NCBI RefSeq assembly: GCF_002982135.1
Contig: NZ_CP019981.1
Span: forward strand, 310,001-374,000
Source: Pediococcus inopinatus
GTDB taxonomy: Bacteria; Bacillota; Bacilli; Lactobacillales; Lactobacillaceae
Length of the DNA: 64,000 bases
Direction of reading: 5' to 3'
Every line of letters starts with the position of its first letter. The stretch's first letter is position 1. Of the stretch, positions 9,630-18,782 are shown piece by piece. The notes beneath the pieces were generated by a model. That model did not search any database and was not told the DNA's origin. It saw nothing but the letters and a program-made list of their open reading frames with translations. The translations under genes were made by a program, and so were the position numbers.

Positions 9630-9754
9630 TAAAAAGGACGGAATTAAATCGATAAAGGTAAATTTGCTTACTGATAGCGGTGCATATTAAAACGCTAATA
9701 ATGAGTATTCTTAGCAATAATACTTGTTTAAATGAATAAATATTCAAATAAGTG

Positions 9755-9783
9755 TTGATATATTCAAGCTTTGTGTATATAAT
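9755..9783 (+). promoter_or_regulatory. Promoter of oppA paralogue 2
   Basis: TTGATA at 9755, a 17-bp spacer and a consensus TATAAT at 9778-9783. Confidence 0.8.
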
Positions 9784-9817
9784 AAATTCATTCAATAAAA
9801 CAGGGGTGCAGACAGAC

Positions 9818-11443
9818 ATGAAAAAACAGGATACTTTAAGAATTTCGATCATAGGCGTTTTAATCGCAATAACGTTAGCAGGTTGTGGCAGTAAAAAGGC
9901 TAGTCAAAAAGAGGTTGTTAACATGGCAACCGGAACAGAAATCACCACTTTAGATTCATCCACGGCAATTGACGACACGAGTTTGACACAAATTTCGAAT
10001 TTTAACGAAGGACTATATCGGATTGGCAATAACAGCAAAATCCTACCAGGAATTGCGACGAAGTCAACGGAATCTAAAGATGGCAAGAAATATACTTTCA
10101 CGTTGAGAAAAAATGCGAAGTGGAGTAATGGGGACCAAGTCACGGCGCAGGATTTTGTTTATGCTTGGCAACGGACCGTTAATCCAAAGACGGCTTCCGA
10201 GTTTGCCTACTTATATTCTGGTATTCATAACGCAGATAAAATTTCAGCAGGAAAGTCTTCGGTAAAGACGCTAGGGATCAAAGCGACAGGTAAATATAAA
10301 TTAACCGTAACTTTAGATACACCGATTCCTTATTTCAAGTTATTGATGGGATTTCCTAGTTTCTTCCCGCAAAATCAAAAAGTGGTTGAAAAATATGGCA
10401 GTAAATACGGATCATCATCTAAAGATATGGTTTATAACGGACCATTTGTTCAAAAGGGGTGGACGGGAAGTAATCTTAGTTGGAAAATGATTAAAAACAC
10501 TGACTACTGGGATAAGGGCAGTGTCAAACTTAATCAAATGAATTTTCAGGTGATTAAAGATTCGACTACGGGGCTGAATTTATACAATAGTAAGAAATTG
10601 GACGAAACGACTCTGAGTGGTAGTCAGGTAGCTCAGTACAAATCAAATAAGAACTTTGTGAGTCGAAAACTGGCACAGACCTCTTATGTTGAGTTTAATC
10701 AAACTAAAAATGCAGTTTTGAAGAATAAAAAAATCCGTCAGGCGCTCTCTCTAGCAATTAATCGGGATCAATTAACCGGAAAAGTGCTTGCGGATGGTTC
10801 CGAATCAGCCAAAGGATTTGTTTCCAGCGGTCTGATGAAAAATCCAACAACTGGACAGGATTTTGCTGCTGAAGCATCTGTAACATCAGCCACTTCATAT
10901 AATTTAAAGAAAGCTAAGAAATTAATGGCGGAGGGGCTCAAAGAAGAAAACAAAACTTCTTTGACACTCGATCTTTTAAATAATGATAGTGACGTAGGTA
11001 AAAAGACTTCCGAATTTTTACAATCTGATTGGGAAAAATTACCGGGGGTTAAAATCACTTTAACAAATATTCCATACAAATCATTTTTAACGGATGAATC
11101 AAACAAGAAATTTGATGTCGCCTTATCTGGTTGGGCTGCCGATTTCTCTGATCCAATTTCGTTTTTACAAATTTTAACATCCAACAATGCGCAAAATAAC
11201 GGTGGATGGAAAAATGCAGCTTATGATAAGGCTATCTCGAAAGCAGATACAACCGATGCCACTAATCCGAAAAAACGGTTTGCTGACATGGTTCAAGCCG
11301 AGAAGATTTTAATGCAGGATCAGGGTGTGGCTCCAATTTATCAAAGCACCCAAGCACAACTTTGGAACAAAAAAGTGACTGGACTCGTGCATAATTCAGC
11401 GGGAATCTATTATGATTACAAGAACTTAGTTGTGAAGAAGTAA
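9818..11443 (+). CDS. Oligopeptide-binding lipoprotein (OppA paralogue 2)
   Basis: 541-aa SBP_bac_5 lipoprotein with lipobox LAGC (Cys23). Family stretches include KWSNGDQVTAQDFVYAWQRT and MVYNGPFVQKGW. The start is the ATG at 9818 with AGGGGTG upstream; the longer open frame to the left has neither a ribosome site nor a signal peptide. It stands alone, with its own promoter, and no permease gene follows. The product presumably feeds the OppBCDF membrane complex encoded further right. It is the most divergent of the four 540-aa paralogues here. Its terminator is split by an IS3 element. Confidence 0.9.
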   Translation: MKKQDTLRISIIGVLIAITLAGCGSKKASQKEVVNMATGTEITTLDSSTAIDDTSLTQISNFNEGLYRIGNNSKILPGIATKSTESKDGKKYTFTLRKNAKWSNGDQVTAQDFVYAWQRTVNPKTASEFAYLYSGIHNADKISAGKSSVKTLGIKATGKYKLTVTLDTPIPYFKLLMGFPSFFPQNQKVVEKYGSKYGSSSKDMVYNGPFVQKGWTGSNLSWKMIKNTDYWDKGSVKLNQMNFQVIKDSTTGLNLYNSKKLDETTLSGSQVAQYKSNKNFVSRKLAQTSYVEFNQTKNAVLKNKKIRQALSLAINRDQLTGKVLADGSESAKGFVSSGLMKNPTTGQDFAAEASVTSATSYNLKKAKKLMAEGLKEENKTSLTLDLLNNDSDVGKKTSEFLQSDWEKLPGVKITLTNIPYKSFLTDESNKKFDVALSGWAADFSDPISFLQILTSNNAQNNGGWKNAAYDKAISKADTTDATNPKKRFADMVQAEKILMQDQGVAPIYQSTQAQLWNKKVTGLVHNSAGIYYDYKNLVVKK

Positions 11444-11563
11444 TCGCTGATTTTTAGGAAAATTAAAAACCGTTACCTTCGTGAATTTGGTTATGCAATA
11501 ATCCCTTTATGGTTGTCAGATGAAATAATATAATTCATCTGATTATCATGGAGGGATTTTTCT

Positions 11564-12238
11564 ATGCCTAGATCTAAATATACAGCGGCTGAAAAATTAG
11601 CGATATTGACGGAATTTAAACAGTCAAACTTATCTTTAGGTAACTTTGCCAAACACAATAAGGTTGCAACCCAAACTGTGAAAGATTGGCAAGTAAAGTA
11701 TCAAAGTGGCGGGACCGAAGAGCTTTCCGAAGCCCATCATAACAAGCATTACTCTAAGGAGTTAAAACGGGAAGCCATTAGTGATTTTTTGAATGGTGAA
11801 GGCACGTATCGTGAAATAGCTATAAAGTATGGATTACGATCAACGACTCAGATACTCAATTGGGTTTCCAGGTATAATAGGGATAAACAAATAACGGCCT
11901 CGCCGTTTAGAAAGCAGGTCCCTATTATGAGTCGTAAAACCAACTTTAAGGAACGTATTGAGGTTGTCGAATATGTGACAAGACACAAACATAGTTATGC
12001 TGAAGCAGCCGAACATTTCGCTGTTTCTTATCAGCAAGCACGCTCATGGGTACTTAAAACAAAACAAGCTGGCTATGAAGCTCTGATTGATAATCGTGGA
12101 CATCATAAACAACTAAGTGAACTAACTGATTTAGAAAAAGCTAATTTGCGAATCCGACAACTAGAATCAGAGTTGAAAGATAAAGAACTTATGGAAGCCT
12201 TCATAAAAAAATTTCAAGAAATTCAGCGCAGGGAGTGA
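11564..12238 (+). CDS. IS3-family transposase OrfA
   Basis: 224-aa DNA-binding subunit with repeated helix-turn-helix modules (KLAILTEFKQSN, REIAIKYGLRSTTQILNWV, SYAEAAEHFAVSYQQARSWV) and a C-terminal leucine-rich helix (LRIRQLESELKDKELMEAF) for multimerisation. A GGAGGG site precedes the ATG. Near its 3' end the A7 run 12205-12211 is read A-AAA-AAA. A -1 slip there enters the OrfB frame with no stop, which would give the OrfAB fusion transposase. Confidence 0.9.
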   Translation: MPRSKYTAAEKLAILTEFKQSNLSLGNFAKHNKVATQTVKDWQVKYQSGGTEELSEAHHNKHYSKELKREAISDFLNGEGTYREIAIKYGLRSTTQILNWVSRYNRDKQITASPFRKQVPIMSRKTNFKERIEVVEYVTRHKHSYAEAAEHFAVSYQQARSWVLKTKQAGYEALIDNRGHHKQLSELTDLEKANLRIRQLESELKDKELMEAFIKKFQEIQRRE

Positions 12239-13128
12239 ATAAACAGCATCGACTGGCATATCAGGCCATAAGTGAAGTCAGTCAGGGGAAACAAGGAGCG
12301 GTCACCAAACTACTTAAAGTTGTCGGCGTAAGCCGTCAAGCTTATTACAAAGGAATTAATCGCCAAATAACATCTTGGGAAAGACAAGATAAAGTACTTA
12401 AGGAGCGTGTCCAATACTGGTTTGATTTTCATTTTCAAGGAATAGGAGCTGGGAATCTTCTTACTAACCTAGAAAAAGATAACCAAGTCACTTTTGCTGT
12501 GACACTTAAACAAGTGAAACGAATTATGCGTGAACTCGGATTACGCTGTGAAATCAAGGTTAAGAAACATAATCGGGTTAAACAGTCTGATCAATATATC
12601 CTGGATAACACTTTAAATCAAAGCTTCAAAGTTACGGCACCTAATCAAGTTTGGTTATCAGACTCAACTGAATTAACCTACGGTGTAAATGGTGAGCACA
12701 AGGTACGTTTAAGTGGTGTCTTAGATTTATACGGGCGAAAACTGTTAGCCTACAATCTAAGCCTGACGGAGACTAGTGCAGCCGAAATTCAAGTATTTCA
12801 GCGAGCTTTCAATCAATTTAGTAATGCTCATCCATTAATTCACACAGATCGAGGATCTGCTTATACTTCTGGAGCTTTCAATAATTATTTGGCTCGTTAT
12901 AACGTGACACGTAGCATGTCAAGACCAGGCACTCCATACGACAACGCTCCGATGGAACGTTGGTGGAATGAATTTAAACTTCGTTGGATGGCTCGCCATC
13001 CGTTGGCAAAAACTTATGAAGAACTAGTAAAACTTGTAGAAGATGGAATATATTATTTTAACCACCATAACCGTTCAGCAATAAGAAATGGCCTCACTCC
13101 AGATGAATACTGGAATGAAGCCATTTAG
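12235..13128 (+). CDS. IS3-family transposase OrfB (DDE integrase)
   Basis: Catalytic rve domain, 297 aa from a GTG that overlaps the OrfA stop (GTGA). The DDE residues lie in LSDSTELTY, HTDRGSAYTS and DNAPMERWWNEFK. An N-terminal HTH_21 segment (GAGNLLTNLEKDN) is present. The open frame extends upstream to the slippery site at 12211, so production as an OrfAB fusion by frameshifting is likely. Intact. Confidence 0.92.
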   Translation: MNKQHRLAYQAISEVSQGKQGAVTKLLKVVGVSRQAYYKGINRQITSWERQDKVLKERVQYWFDFHFQGIGAGNLLTNLEKDNQVTFAVTLKQVKRIMRELGLRCEIKVKKHNRVKQSDQYILDNTLNQSFKVTAPNQVWLSDSTELTYGVNGEHKVRLSGVLDLYGRKLLAYNLSLTETSAAEIQVFQRAFNQFSNAHPLIHTDRGSAYTSGAFNNYLARYNVTRSMSRPGTPYDNAPMERWWNEFKLRWMARHPLAKTYEELVKLVEDGIYYFNHHNRSAIRNGLTPDEYWNEAI

Positions 13129-13237
13129 AAACAAACTTAAATTTATATTATTTCATCTGTCAACTTGACAGGGCCTAGTGCATTATCCACCAAATCAGGA
13201 AAGTAACGGCTTTTTTGTATACTTATTAGCTGAACAT

Positions 13238-14515
13238 TTAATTTTCAACAGGTTCAACGAGATAATCATGGAACCGTTGATAATCATCGCTGCTTAATTC
13301 TGTGACAATCTCTGTACCAGTTTCTTTATAATCTGTTTTCAACACATTTGTATGTTGATTAAGATAATCGACCACTTGGCCCTTGTCAAATGGGATCAAG
13401 AAGGTAGCCTCACGATAACCAGTAAAGACCTTTTGTTTGATCATGTTGGTTAAAAGAACGAGTGACTTTTTGTCCTGGGCAGAATAAGTAATTTCTTCGT
13501 TACCTTCAAAGGTAGGAAATTCTACGCCAGCCATATCGGCTTTATTAAAGGCCACGATCATAGGAGCTTTGGTCACCCCGATTTCTTGCAACGCCTCATT
13601 AGTTGTTTGGATCATTTCTCGGAAATGGGGATCCGAAACATCAACTACTTGAACTAAGAGGTCAGCCTGCGCCGCTTCAGCCAAAGTAGAACGGAATGCT
13701 TTAATCAATTGATGAGGTAAATGACTAACAAACCCAACTGTATCACTAAGCAAAAGTTGTTTTTGATCAGGAAAAGTTAGTTTTCGAACGCTGGTATCTA
13801 AAGTGGCAAATAACATGTTTTTTTCAAAGACTTGTTTTTCGTCGCTTTCGCCATATAAACGAACTAAACCGTTCATAGTGGTGGACTTACCCGCATTTGT
13901 GTACCCAACCAAAGCCACGCTTGGCAAACCAGTTTGATCCCGTTTTTGCCGTTGAACCGCACTAGATGTTGTCATTTCTTTAAGCTCGTGATTTAAATTG
14001 TTAATCCGTTGCTGAATAGTTCGGCGATTCATTTCAAGCTTTGTTTCACCAGAACCACGGTTAGTGTAACCACCACCTGCATCGCCAGCTGACTGCTGGT
14101 CAAGTCGCTGCGAAGAGCTTGTTCGCAATCTTGGCATCTGATAATTTAATTTTGCAATTTCGACCTGGAGTTTTGCTTCTCGCGATTTAGCACGATTTGC
14201 GAAAATTTCTAGGATTAATCCGGTTCGATCAATCACATCGAGTTTCGATTCTTGTTCTAGATTACGAATTTGGCTTGGCGATAATTCGGCATTCACAACT
14301 AATGTGTGAACATTGATGCTTTCACCGAGTTCGTGAAGTTCGACAACTTTACCACTTCCAAAATAAGTAGCAGAATTTGGTCGATCCAATTTTTGAATGA
14401 CATTTTCAGTAGCTTCCATATTATTTGCTTCAACTAAAGCTGCTAGTTCCTGCATGGCATAATCCATGTCTTGATTAGGCAGCTGCAAACCTGCAATAAT
14501 GACTTTTTCTGTCAT
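13238..14515 (-). CDS. hflX: Ribosome-associated GTPase HflX
   Basis: 425-aa P-loop GTPase that in other bacteria splits stalled or hibernating ribosomes under stress. The N-terminal HflX domain with a glycine-rich linker (QQSAGDAGGGYTNRGSGETK) is followed by the G domain: G1 GYTNAGKST, G3 DTVGF, G4 NKAD. The start is ATG. It is a single gene in reverse orientation, separating oppA paralogue 2 from the other three, and converges with the former across the IS-split terminator. Confidence 0.95.
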   Translation of the reverse strand: MTEKVIIAGLQLPNQDMDYAMQELAALVEANNMEATENVIQKLDRPNSATYFGSGKVVELHELGESINVHTLVVNAELSPSQIRNLEQESKLDVIDRTGLILEIFANRAKSREAKLQVEIAKLNYQMPRLRTSSSQRLDQQSAGDAGGGYTNRGSGETKLEMNRRTIQQRINNLNHELKEMTTSSAVQRQKRDQTGLPSVALVGYTNAGKSTTMNGLVRLYGESDEKQVFEKNMLFATLDTSVRKLTFPDQKQLLLSDTVGFVSHLPHQLIKAFRSTLAEAAQADLLVQVVDVSDPHFREMIQTTNEALQEIGVTKAPMIVAFNKADMAGVEFPTFEGNEEITYSAQDKKSLVLLTNMIKQKVFTGYREATFLIPFDKGQVVDYLNQHTNVLKTDYKETGTEIVTELSSDDYQRFHDYLVEPVEN

Positions 14516-14544
14516 AGCGACACCTCGAATTCTTTAATGCCTTC

Positions 14545-14573
14545 AGTATAGCATAGGGACGCGGGGTTCTTAA
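14545..14573 (-). promoter_or_regulatory. Probable hflX promoter (extended -10)
   Basis: On the minus strand TTAAGA, 17 bases, TATACT, with TGC directly before the -10, about 30 bases upstream of hflX. Confidence 0.55.
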
Positions 14574-14760
14574 GTAATATGAGTGGGGTTACAGGATATG
14601 GAAAAGTATGAGGAGGTTTTCTTATAAAAAGATTAATGAGATACACATTAAAATTGTAATCTTTGTAACATAACGAAGATACTTCCCATTATACAGGTGA
14701 TGAAAGGGAATTTTTTTTGAACGTCTTGCTAGATAGTTAAAAATAAATTAGTAAAAACCA

Positions 14761-14789
14761 TTGTATTTAATATTTCTTTAACCTATAAT
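14761..14789 (+). promoter_or_regulatory. Promoter of oppA paralogue 3
   Basis: TTGTAT, 17 bases, TATAAT. The spacer pattern TTTAAT.TTTCTTTAA is shared with the promoters at 16688 and 18681. The rest of the roughly 330-base gap before it shows nothing recognisable. Confidence 0.8.
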
Positions 14790-14855
14790 AAGGTCGTTTT
14801 TGAGAAAGCAAGCAATAAAAAATGGCAAAGATGCTAGAAAGAAAGTCGAATTTTT

Positions 14856-16490
14856 ATGAAAGTAAGATCAGTTGTCAAGTTAAGTGCGGTAGCGTTAGCT
14901 TCTACATTTGTGTTAGCCGCATGTGGAGCGAAGGGTAGTACTAGTACCGCAAAAAAACAGTCAGTTAACTTTATGGAATCAGCAGAAATTTCCACTATGG
15001 ATCCTTCAAAAGCTGATGATGTTGTTAGTATGACACAGTTGTCCAATACCGGAGAAGGTCTTTATCGATTAGGCAAGAATAGTTCTGTACATAATGCGTT
15101 AGCAACAAGTACAAAAGAGTCTAAAGATGGTAAGACGTGGACATTTACAATTCGTAAGGGTGCCAAGTGGAGTAACGGGGATAAAGTCACAGCCAAAGAT
15201 TTTGTTTATTCATGGCAAAGAACGGTTAATCCGAAAACTGCTTCAGAATATGCTTATCTTTTCTCAGGCATTAAAAACGCCGATCAAATCATGGCCGGCA
15301 AAACTAACTATAAGAAGTTAGGCATTAAAGCTGACGGTAATTATAAGTTAACAGTTACTTTAGACCGCGCAATTCCATACTTTAAACTCCTAATGGGCTT
15401 CTCGGTATTCTTCCCACAGAATCAAAATGCTGTTGAAAAATATGGGTCTAAATACGGAACGACTTCAGACAAGATGGTTTACAACGGGCCGTATAAACAG
15501 GAAGGTTGGAAAGGAACTAATTTAAGTTGGAAATTAGTTAAAAATCCAGAGTATTGGAATAAGAAGAACGTTAAGATGAATACAATCAACTATCAAGTTG
15601 TCAAAGATTCATCGACTGCTTTGAACTTATACAATAGTAAGAAACTTGATGTGACAACCATTAGTGGAACACAGGTTGCTCAATACAAGAACAATAAAGC
15701 TTACGTATTGCGTAAAGAAGCTTCAACCTTCTATCTACAATTAAATGAGAAGAGAAAGATCTTTAAGAACAAGAAGATTCGTCAGGCCGTTTCAATGTCA
15801 ATCGATAGAACGCAGTTGACTGGGAAAGTCCTAGCCGATGGGTCACAAAATGTTAATGGTCTTGTTTCTAACGGTTTAGCAAAGAATCCTTCTACTGGTG
15901 AAGATTTTGCTAAGGAATCCGCCGTGAAATCTGCTTCTACTCGGAACTTAACTGAAGCTAAAAAGCTTTTAAAGGAAGGTTTGAAAGAAGAGGGCATGTC
16001 TAGTTTGAAGTTTACTTTGATGGCTGATGATACAACTGCCGGAAAAGCGACAAACGAATTTTTACAAGCTCAAATTGAAAAATTAGGTAGTAACGTCAAG
16101 GTCAGTGTTCAAAATATTCCATTTAAGACCCGTTTGACTGATTCTAGTGACGGTAAGTTTGATGCCGTTGTCACAGGTTGGGGAGCTGACTTCTCAGATC
16201 CAATCTCGTTCTTGCAGTTGTTTGTCACAGGCAACGCACAAAATAACGGAAGTTACAGTAGTAAAGAATATGATGCTTTGATCAAGAGCTCTAACACAAC
16301 CGATGCAACTCATCCACAAAAGCGTTGGGCAGATATGGTTAAGGCCGAAAAAGTCTTGATGAATGATCAGGCAATTGTCCCACTTTATCAACAAGCGACC
16401 TCACAGCTTTGGAATACAAAACTTAAAGGTGTTGTTTATAACACTGCGGGTAACGAATATGATTACTCTAAACTCAATTTAACAAAATAA
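14856..16490 (+). CDS. Oligopeptide-binding lipoprotein (OppA paralogue 3)
   Basis: 544-aa SBP_bac_5 lipoprotein, lipobox LAAC (Cys23). The signal sequence (VVKLSAVALASTFVLAAC) is almost the same as in the next two paralogues. Other shared stretches are KGAKWSNGDKVTAKDFVYSW and KTASEYAYLFSGIKNAD. The ribosome site is weak (AGAAAG, more than 10 bases before the ATG), in contrast to the other two. It has its own promoter and terminator, so it is monocistronic. The role is capture of extracellular peptides for an Opp membrane complex; specificity cannot be read. Confidence 0.92.
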   Translation: MKVRSVVKLSAVALASTFVLAACGAKGSTSTAKKQSVNFMESAEISTMDPSKADDVVSMTQLSNTGEGLYRLGKNSSVHNALATSTKESKDGKTWTFTIRKGAKWSNGDKVTAKDFVYSWQRTVNPKTASEYAYLFSGIKNADQIMAGKTNYKKLGIKADGNYKLTVTLDRAIPYFKLLMGFSVFFPQNQNAVEKYGSKYGTTSDKMVYNGPYKQEGWKGTNLSWKLVKNPEYWNKKNVKMNTINYQVVKDSSTALNLYNSKKLDVTTISGTQVAQYKNNKAYVLRKEASTFYLQLNEKRKIFKNKKIRQAVSMSIDRTQLTGKVLADGSQNVNGLVSNGLAKNPSTGEDFAKESAVKSASTRNLTEAKKLLKEGLKEEGMSSLKFTLMADDTTAGKATNEFLQAQIEKLGSNVKVSVQNIPFKTRLTDSSDGKFDAVVTGWGADFSDPISFLQLFVTGNAQNNGSYSSKEYDALIKSSNTTDATHPQKRWADMVKAEKVLMNDQAIVPLYQQATSQLWNTKLKGVVYNTAGNEYDYSKLNLTK

Positions 16491-16500
16491 TGTAATTAGA

Positions 16501-16532
16501 AGTTGAAGACTTAAATGGCTTCAACTTTTTTT
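16501..16532 (+). terminator. Rho-independent terminator
   Basis: An 8-bp stem AGTTGAAG/CTTCAACT with a 10-nt loop, then a T8 tract, directly after paralogue 3. Confidence 0.88.
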
Positions 16533-16687
16533 GTGGGTTTAATTACTATCAAACATGATAATGGATTTAAAATTAAAATATTTGTTATTTTAACAGAAAG
16601 CCCATGATCCTTTGTCTCATAGCGTGAAAAGGCGTGAATAATCAAAATAGTTATTTCAATAAATTAAAAATAAATAAGCATACTGGG

Positions 16688-16716
16688 TTGTATTTAATCT
16701 TTCTTTAATGTACAAT
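16688..16716 (+). promoter_or_regulatory. Promoter of oppA paralogue 4
   Basis: TTGTAT, 17 bases, TACAAT, homologous to the promoter at 14761. Confidence 0.78.
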
Positions 16717-16789
16717 AATAACAATTCGTGAAATGAGTACACAACAAGCGATTAAAAAATTGCTTATCAAAAAAGGGGAGATGTCATTT

Positions 16790-18427
16790 ATGAATGTGAA
16801 ATCAGTAGTGAAATTAGGAGCCGTTGCGTTGGCTTCAACATTTGTCCTAGCAGCCTGTGGGTCAAAAAGTGATAGTGGATCGTCAAAAAAATCAACCGTT
16901 AACTTTATGGTTGCTTCAGAAATCCCAACTATGGATACTTCTAAAGTTACCGACACGATTGGTTTAACTCAGTTAGCTAATACTGAAGAAGGTCTTTATC
17001 GTTTAGGCAAGAACAGTTCTGTACACAATGCTTTAGCAACAAAAACGGTTGTTTCTAAAGATAAAAAGACTTATACTTTCACCTTACGTAAGGGTGCAAA
17101 GTGGAGCAATGGTGACAAAGTTACAGCCAAAGATTTTGTTTATTCTTGGCAACGTACTGTAAATCCTAAAACTGCTTCAGAATATGCTTATCTTTTCTCC
17201 GGAATCAAAAATGCTGACAAAATTACAGCCGGCAAAGCTAATTACAAAACTTTAGGGATTAAAGCTGACGGTGATTATAAACTGACCGTTACTTTAGACC
17301 GTCCCGTACCTTACTTTAAGTTATTAATGGGATTTGCATTATTCTTCCCACAAAACCAGAAAGCTGTTGAAAAGTATGGTTCTAAATACGGAACAGCTTC
17401 AGACAAGTTAGTTTACAATGGCCCTTACAAGTCTACTGGTTGGACAGGAACTAACTTGAAATGGAAGTTAGTTAAGAATGACAATTACTGGAACAAAAAA
17501 GATGTGAAAGTTGATACAATCAACTATCAAGTAGTTAAAGATTCATCTACGGCCTTGAACCTCTATAATAGTAAAAAACTTGATGTGACAACCATTACTG
17601 GTAGTCAAGTTGCTCAATACAAGAACAACAAAGCATACAAGTTACGTAAAGAGGCTTCAACCTTCTATCTTCAATTAAATGAAAAGAAGGACAAGTACTT
17701 TGCTAACAAGAAGATTCGTCAGGCAATTTCAATGTCAATCGACCGTAGTCAACTAACAGGAAAAGTTTTAGCTGATGGTTCGCAAAATCCACTTGGGTAT
17801 GTTTCAGCTGGATTAGCAGAGAATCCAAAAACAGGTCAAGATTTTGCTAAAGAATCAGAAGTTAAATCAGCAGTTACCCAAAACTTAACTCAAGCTAAGA
17901 AGTTATTAAAAGAAGGCTTGAAAGAAGAGGGTATGACAAAGCTTGAATTCTCATTGATGGCTGATGATACACCTGCTGGGAAATCTACAAATGAGTTCTT
18001 ACAATCACAAATCGAAAAATTAGGTAGTAACGTGAAAGTGAATGTTGAAAACATTCCATTTAAGTCTCGTTTGACTAACTCAACAAACGGTAAATTCGAT
18101 GCTGTTGTTACTGGTTGGGGTGCTGACTTTGCCGATCCAATTTCGTTCTTACAGCTATTTGTTACTGGAAACTCAAATAACAATGGTTCATGGAGCAATA
18201 AAGAATACGACAAGTTGATCAAGGCATCTAGCACAACTGATGCTAACAACACACAAAAACGTTGGGATGACTTAGTTAAGGCAGAAAAGATCCTTATGAA
18301 CGAACAAGGAATCGTGCCACTTTATCAACAAGCTGCTTCTCAATTATGGAATACCAACTTGAAGGGTGAAGTTTACAACACTTCTGGTGTCAATTTTGAT
18401 TACTCAGGTCTTTACTTGGCAAAATAA
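16790..18427 (+). CDS. Oligopeptide-binding lipoprotein (OppA paralogue 4)
   Basis: 545-aa lipoprotein with lipobox LAAC (Cys23), closely related to the genes on both sides. The start is the ATG at 16790, with AGGGGAG 9 bases upstream and the signal peptide starting at once; the open frame to the left adds 19 residues with no signal character. Monocistronic between a promoter and a hairpin terminator. Conserved sequence blocks include LVYNGPYKSTGWTGTNLKW and VVTGWGADFADPISFLQL. Confidence 0.92.
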   Translation: MNVKSVVKLGAVALASTFVLAACGSKSDSGSSKKSTVNFMVASEIPTMDTSKVTDTIGLTQLANTEEGLYRLGKNSSVHNALATKTVVSKDKKTYTFTLRKGAKWSNGDKVTAKDFVYSWQRTVNPKTASEYAYLFSGIKNADKITAGKANYKTLGIKADGDYKLTVTLDRPVPYFKLLMGFALFFPQNQKAVEKYGSKYGTASDKLVYNGPYKSTGWTGTNLKWKLVKNDNYWNKKDVKVDTINYQVVKDSSTALNLYNSKKLDVTTITGSQVAQYKNNKAYKLRKEASTFYLQLNEKKDKYFANKKIRQAISMSIDRSQLTGKVLADGSQNPLGYVSAGLAENPKTGQDFAKESEVKSAVTQNLTQAKKLLKEGLKEEGMTKLEFSLMADDTPAGKSTNEFLQSQIEKLGSNVKVNVENIPFKSRLTNSTNGKFDAVVTGWGADFADPISFLQLFVTGNSNNNGSWSNKEYDKLIKASSTTDANNTQKRWDDLVKAEKILMNEQGIVPLYQQAASQLWNTNLKGEVYNTSGVNFDYSGLYLAK

Positions 18428-18446
18428 TTAAGTAGATACAAGCAAT

Positions 18447-18478
18447 AAGGGAAAAGAGTTATACGACTCTTTTCCCTT
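18447..18478 (+). terminator. Hairpin terminator
   Basis: A 13-bp perfect stem (AAGGGAAAAGAGT with its complement) with a 6-nt loop. The tract after it is pyrimidine-rich (TATTCTCTTCT) and not pure T. Confidence 0.75.
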
Positions 18479-18680
18479 ATTCTCTTCTCAAATGTGATCT
18501 TTCTAAGAATCCCAAACAACAAACCGCCTTTAAAGTGCGCATTTTAAAATAATTCATGAGTAAAAATGAGCAATTTTAAAAATGTAACATAAATCGCATA
18601 CATTCAGTAATGGCGGGTATTGATTATGAACTTGATTTAGCAAATATAGTTTTTATTGACGTCAAAATTAGAGATAACGA

Positions 18681-18709
18681 TTGAATTTAATCTTCTTCTA
18701 ATATATAAT
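18681..18709 (+). promoter_or_regulatory. Promoter of oppA paralogue 5 / opp operon
   Basis: TTGAAT, 17 bases, TATAAT, same layout as the promoters at 14761 and 16688. The 200 bases between the preceding terminator and this site hold nothing I recognise. Confidence 0.78.
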
Positions 18710-18782
18710 AAGAACAACTTTTGTTAAGAAAGTACATAATGATGGAATTCGCAAGATTTCACAGAGGGGTTGGAAAATAATT

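Larger units (their letters stand above)
11494..13182 (+). mobile_element. IS3-family insertion sequence (IS150-like), 1689 bp
   Basis: Imperfect terminal inverted repeats begin TGCA on both sides and share the block CAGATGAAATAATATAA. A 3-bp target duplication TTA is at 11491-11493 and 13183-13185. The element has two overlapping reading frames, an A7 slippery run at the frame junction and an intact DDE transposase, so it looks complete. Confidence 0.9.
11470..13216. terminator. Bidirectional terminator split by an insertion sequence
   Basis: The left arm (11470-11491, starting CCGTTAC) and right arm (13189-13209, ending GTAACGG, then CTTTTTT) are complementary. They become adjacent when the IS and one TTA target copy are removed. 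The restored hairpin would serve oppA paralogue 2 and hflX, which converge here. Confidence 0.8.

Noticed and set aside
9508..9852. 114-aa open frame on the minus strand
   Set aside because: It runs through the tandem repeat and the promoter and signal-peptide region of OppA paralogue 2; no ribosome site or family resemblance.
11445..11470. Possible CodY-like box (ATTTTTAGGAAAATT) after OppA paralogue 2
   Set aside because: Three mismatches to the consensus and a position downstream of the gene; chance match in AT-rich DNA.
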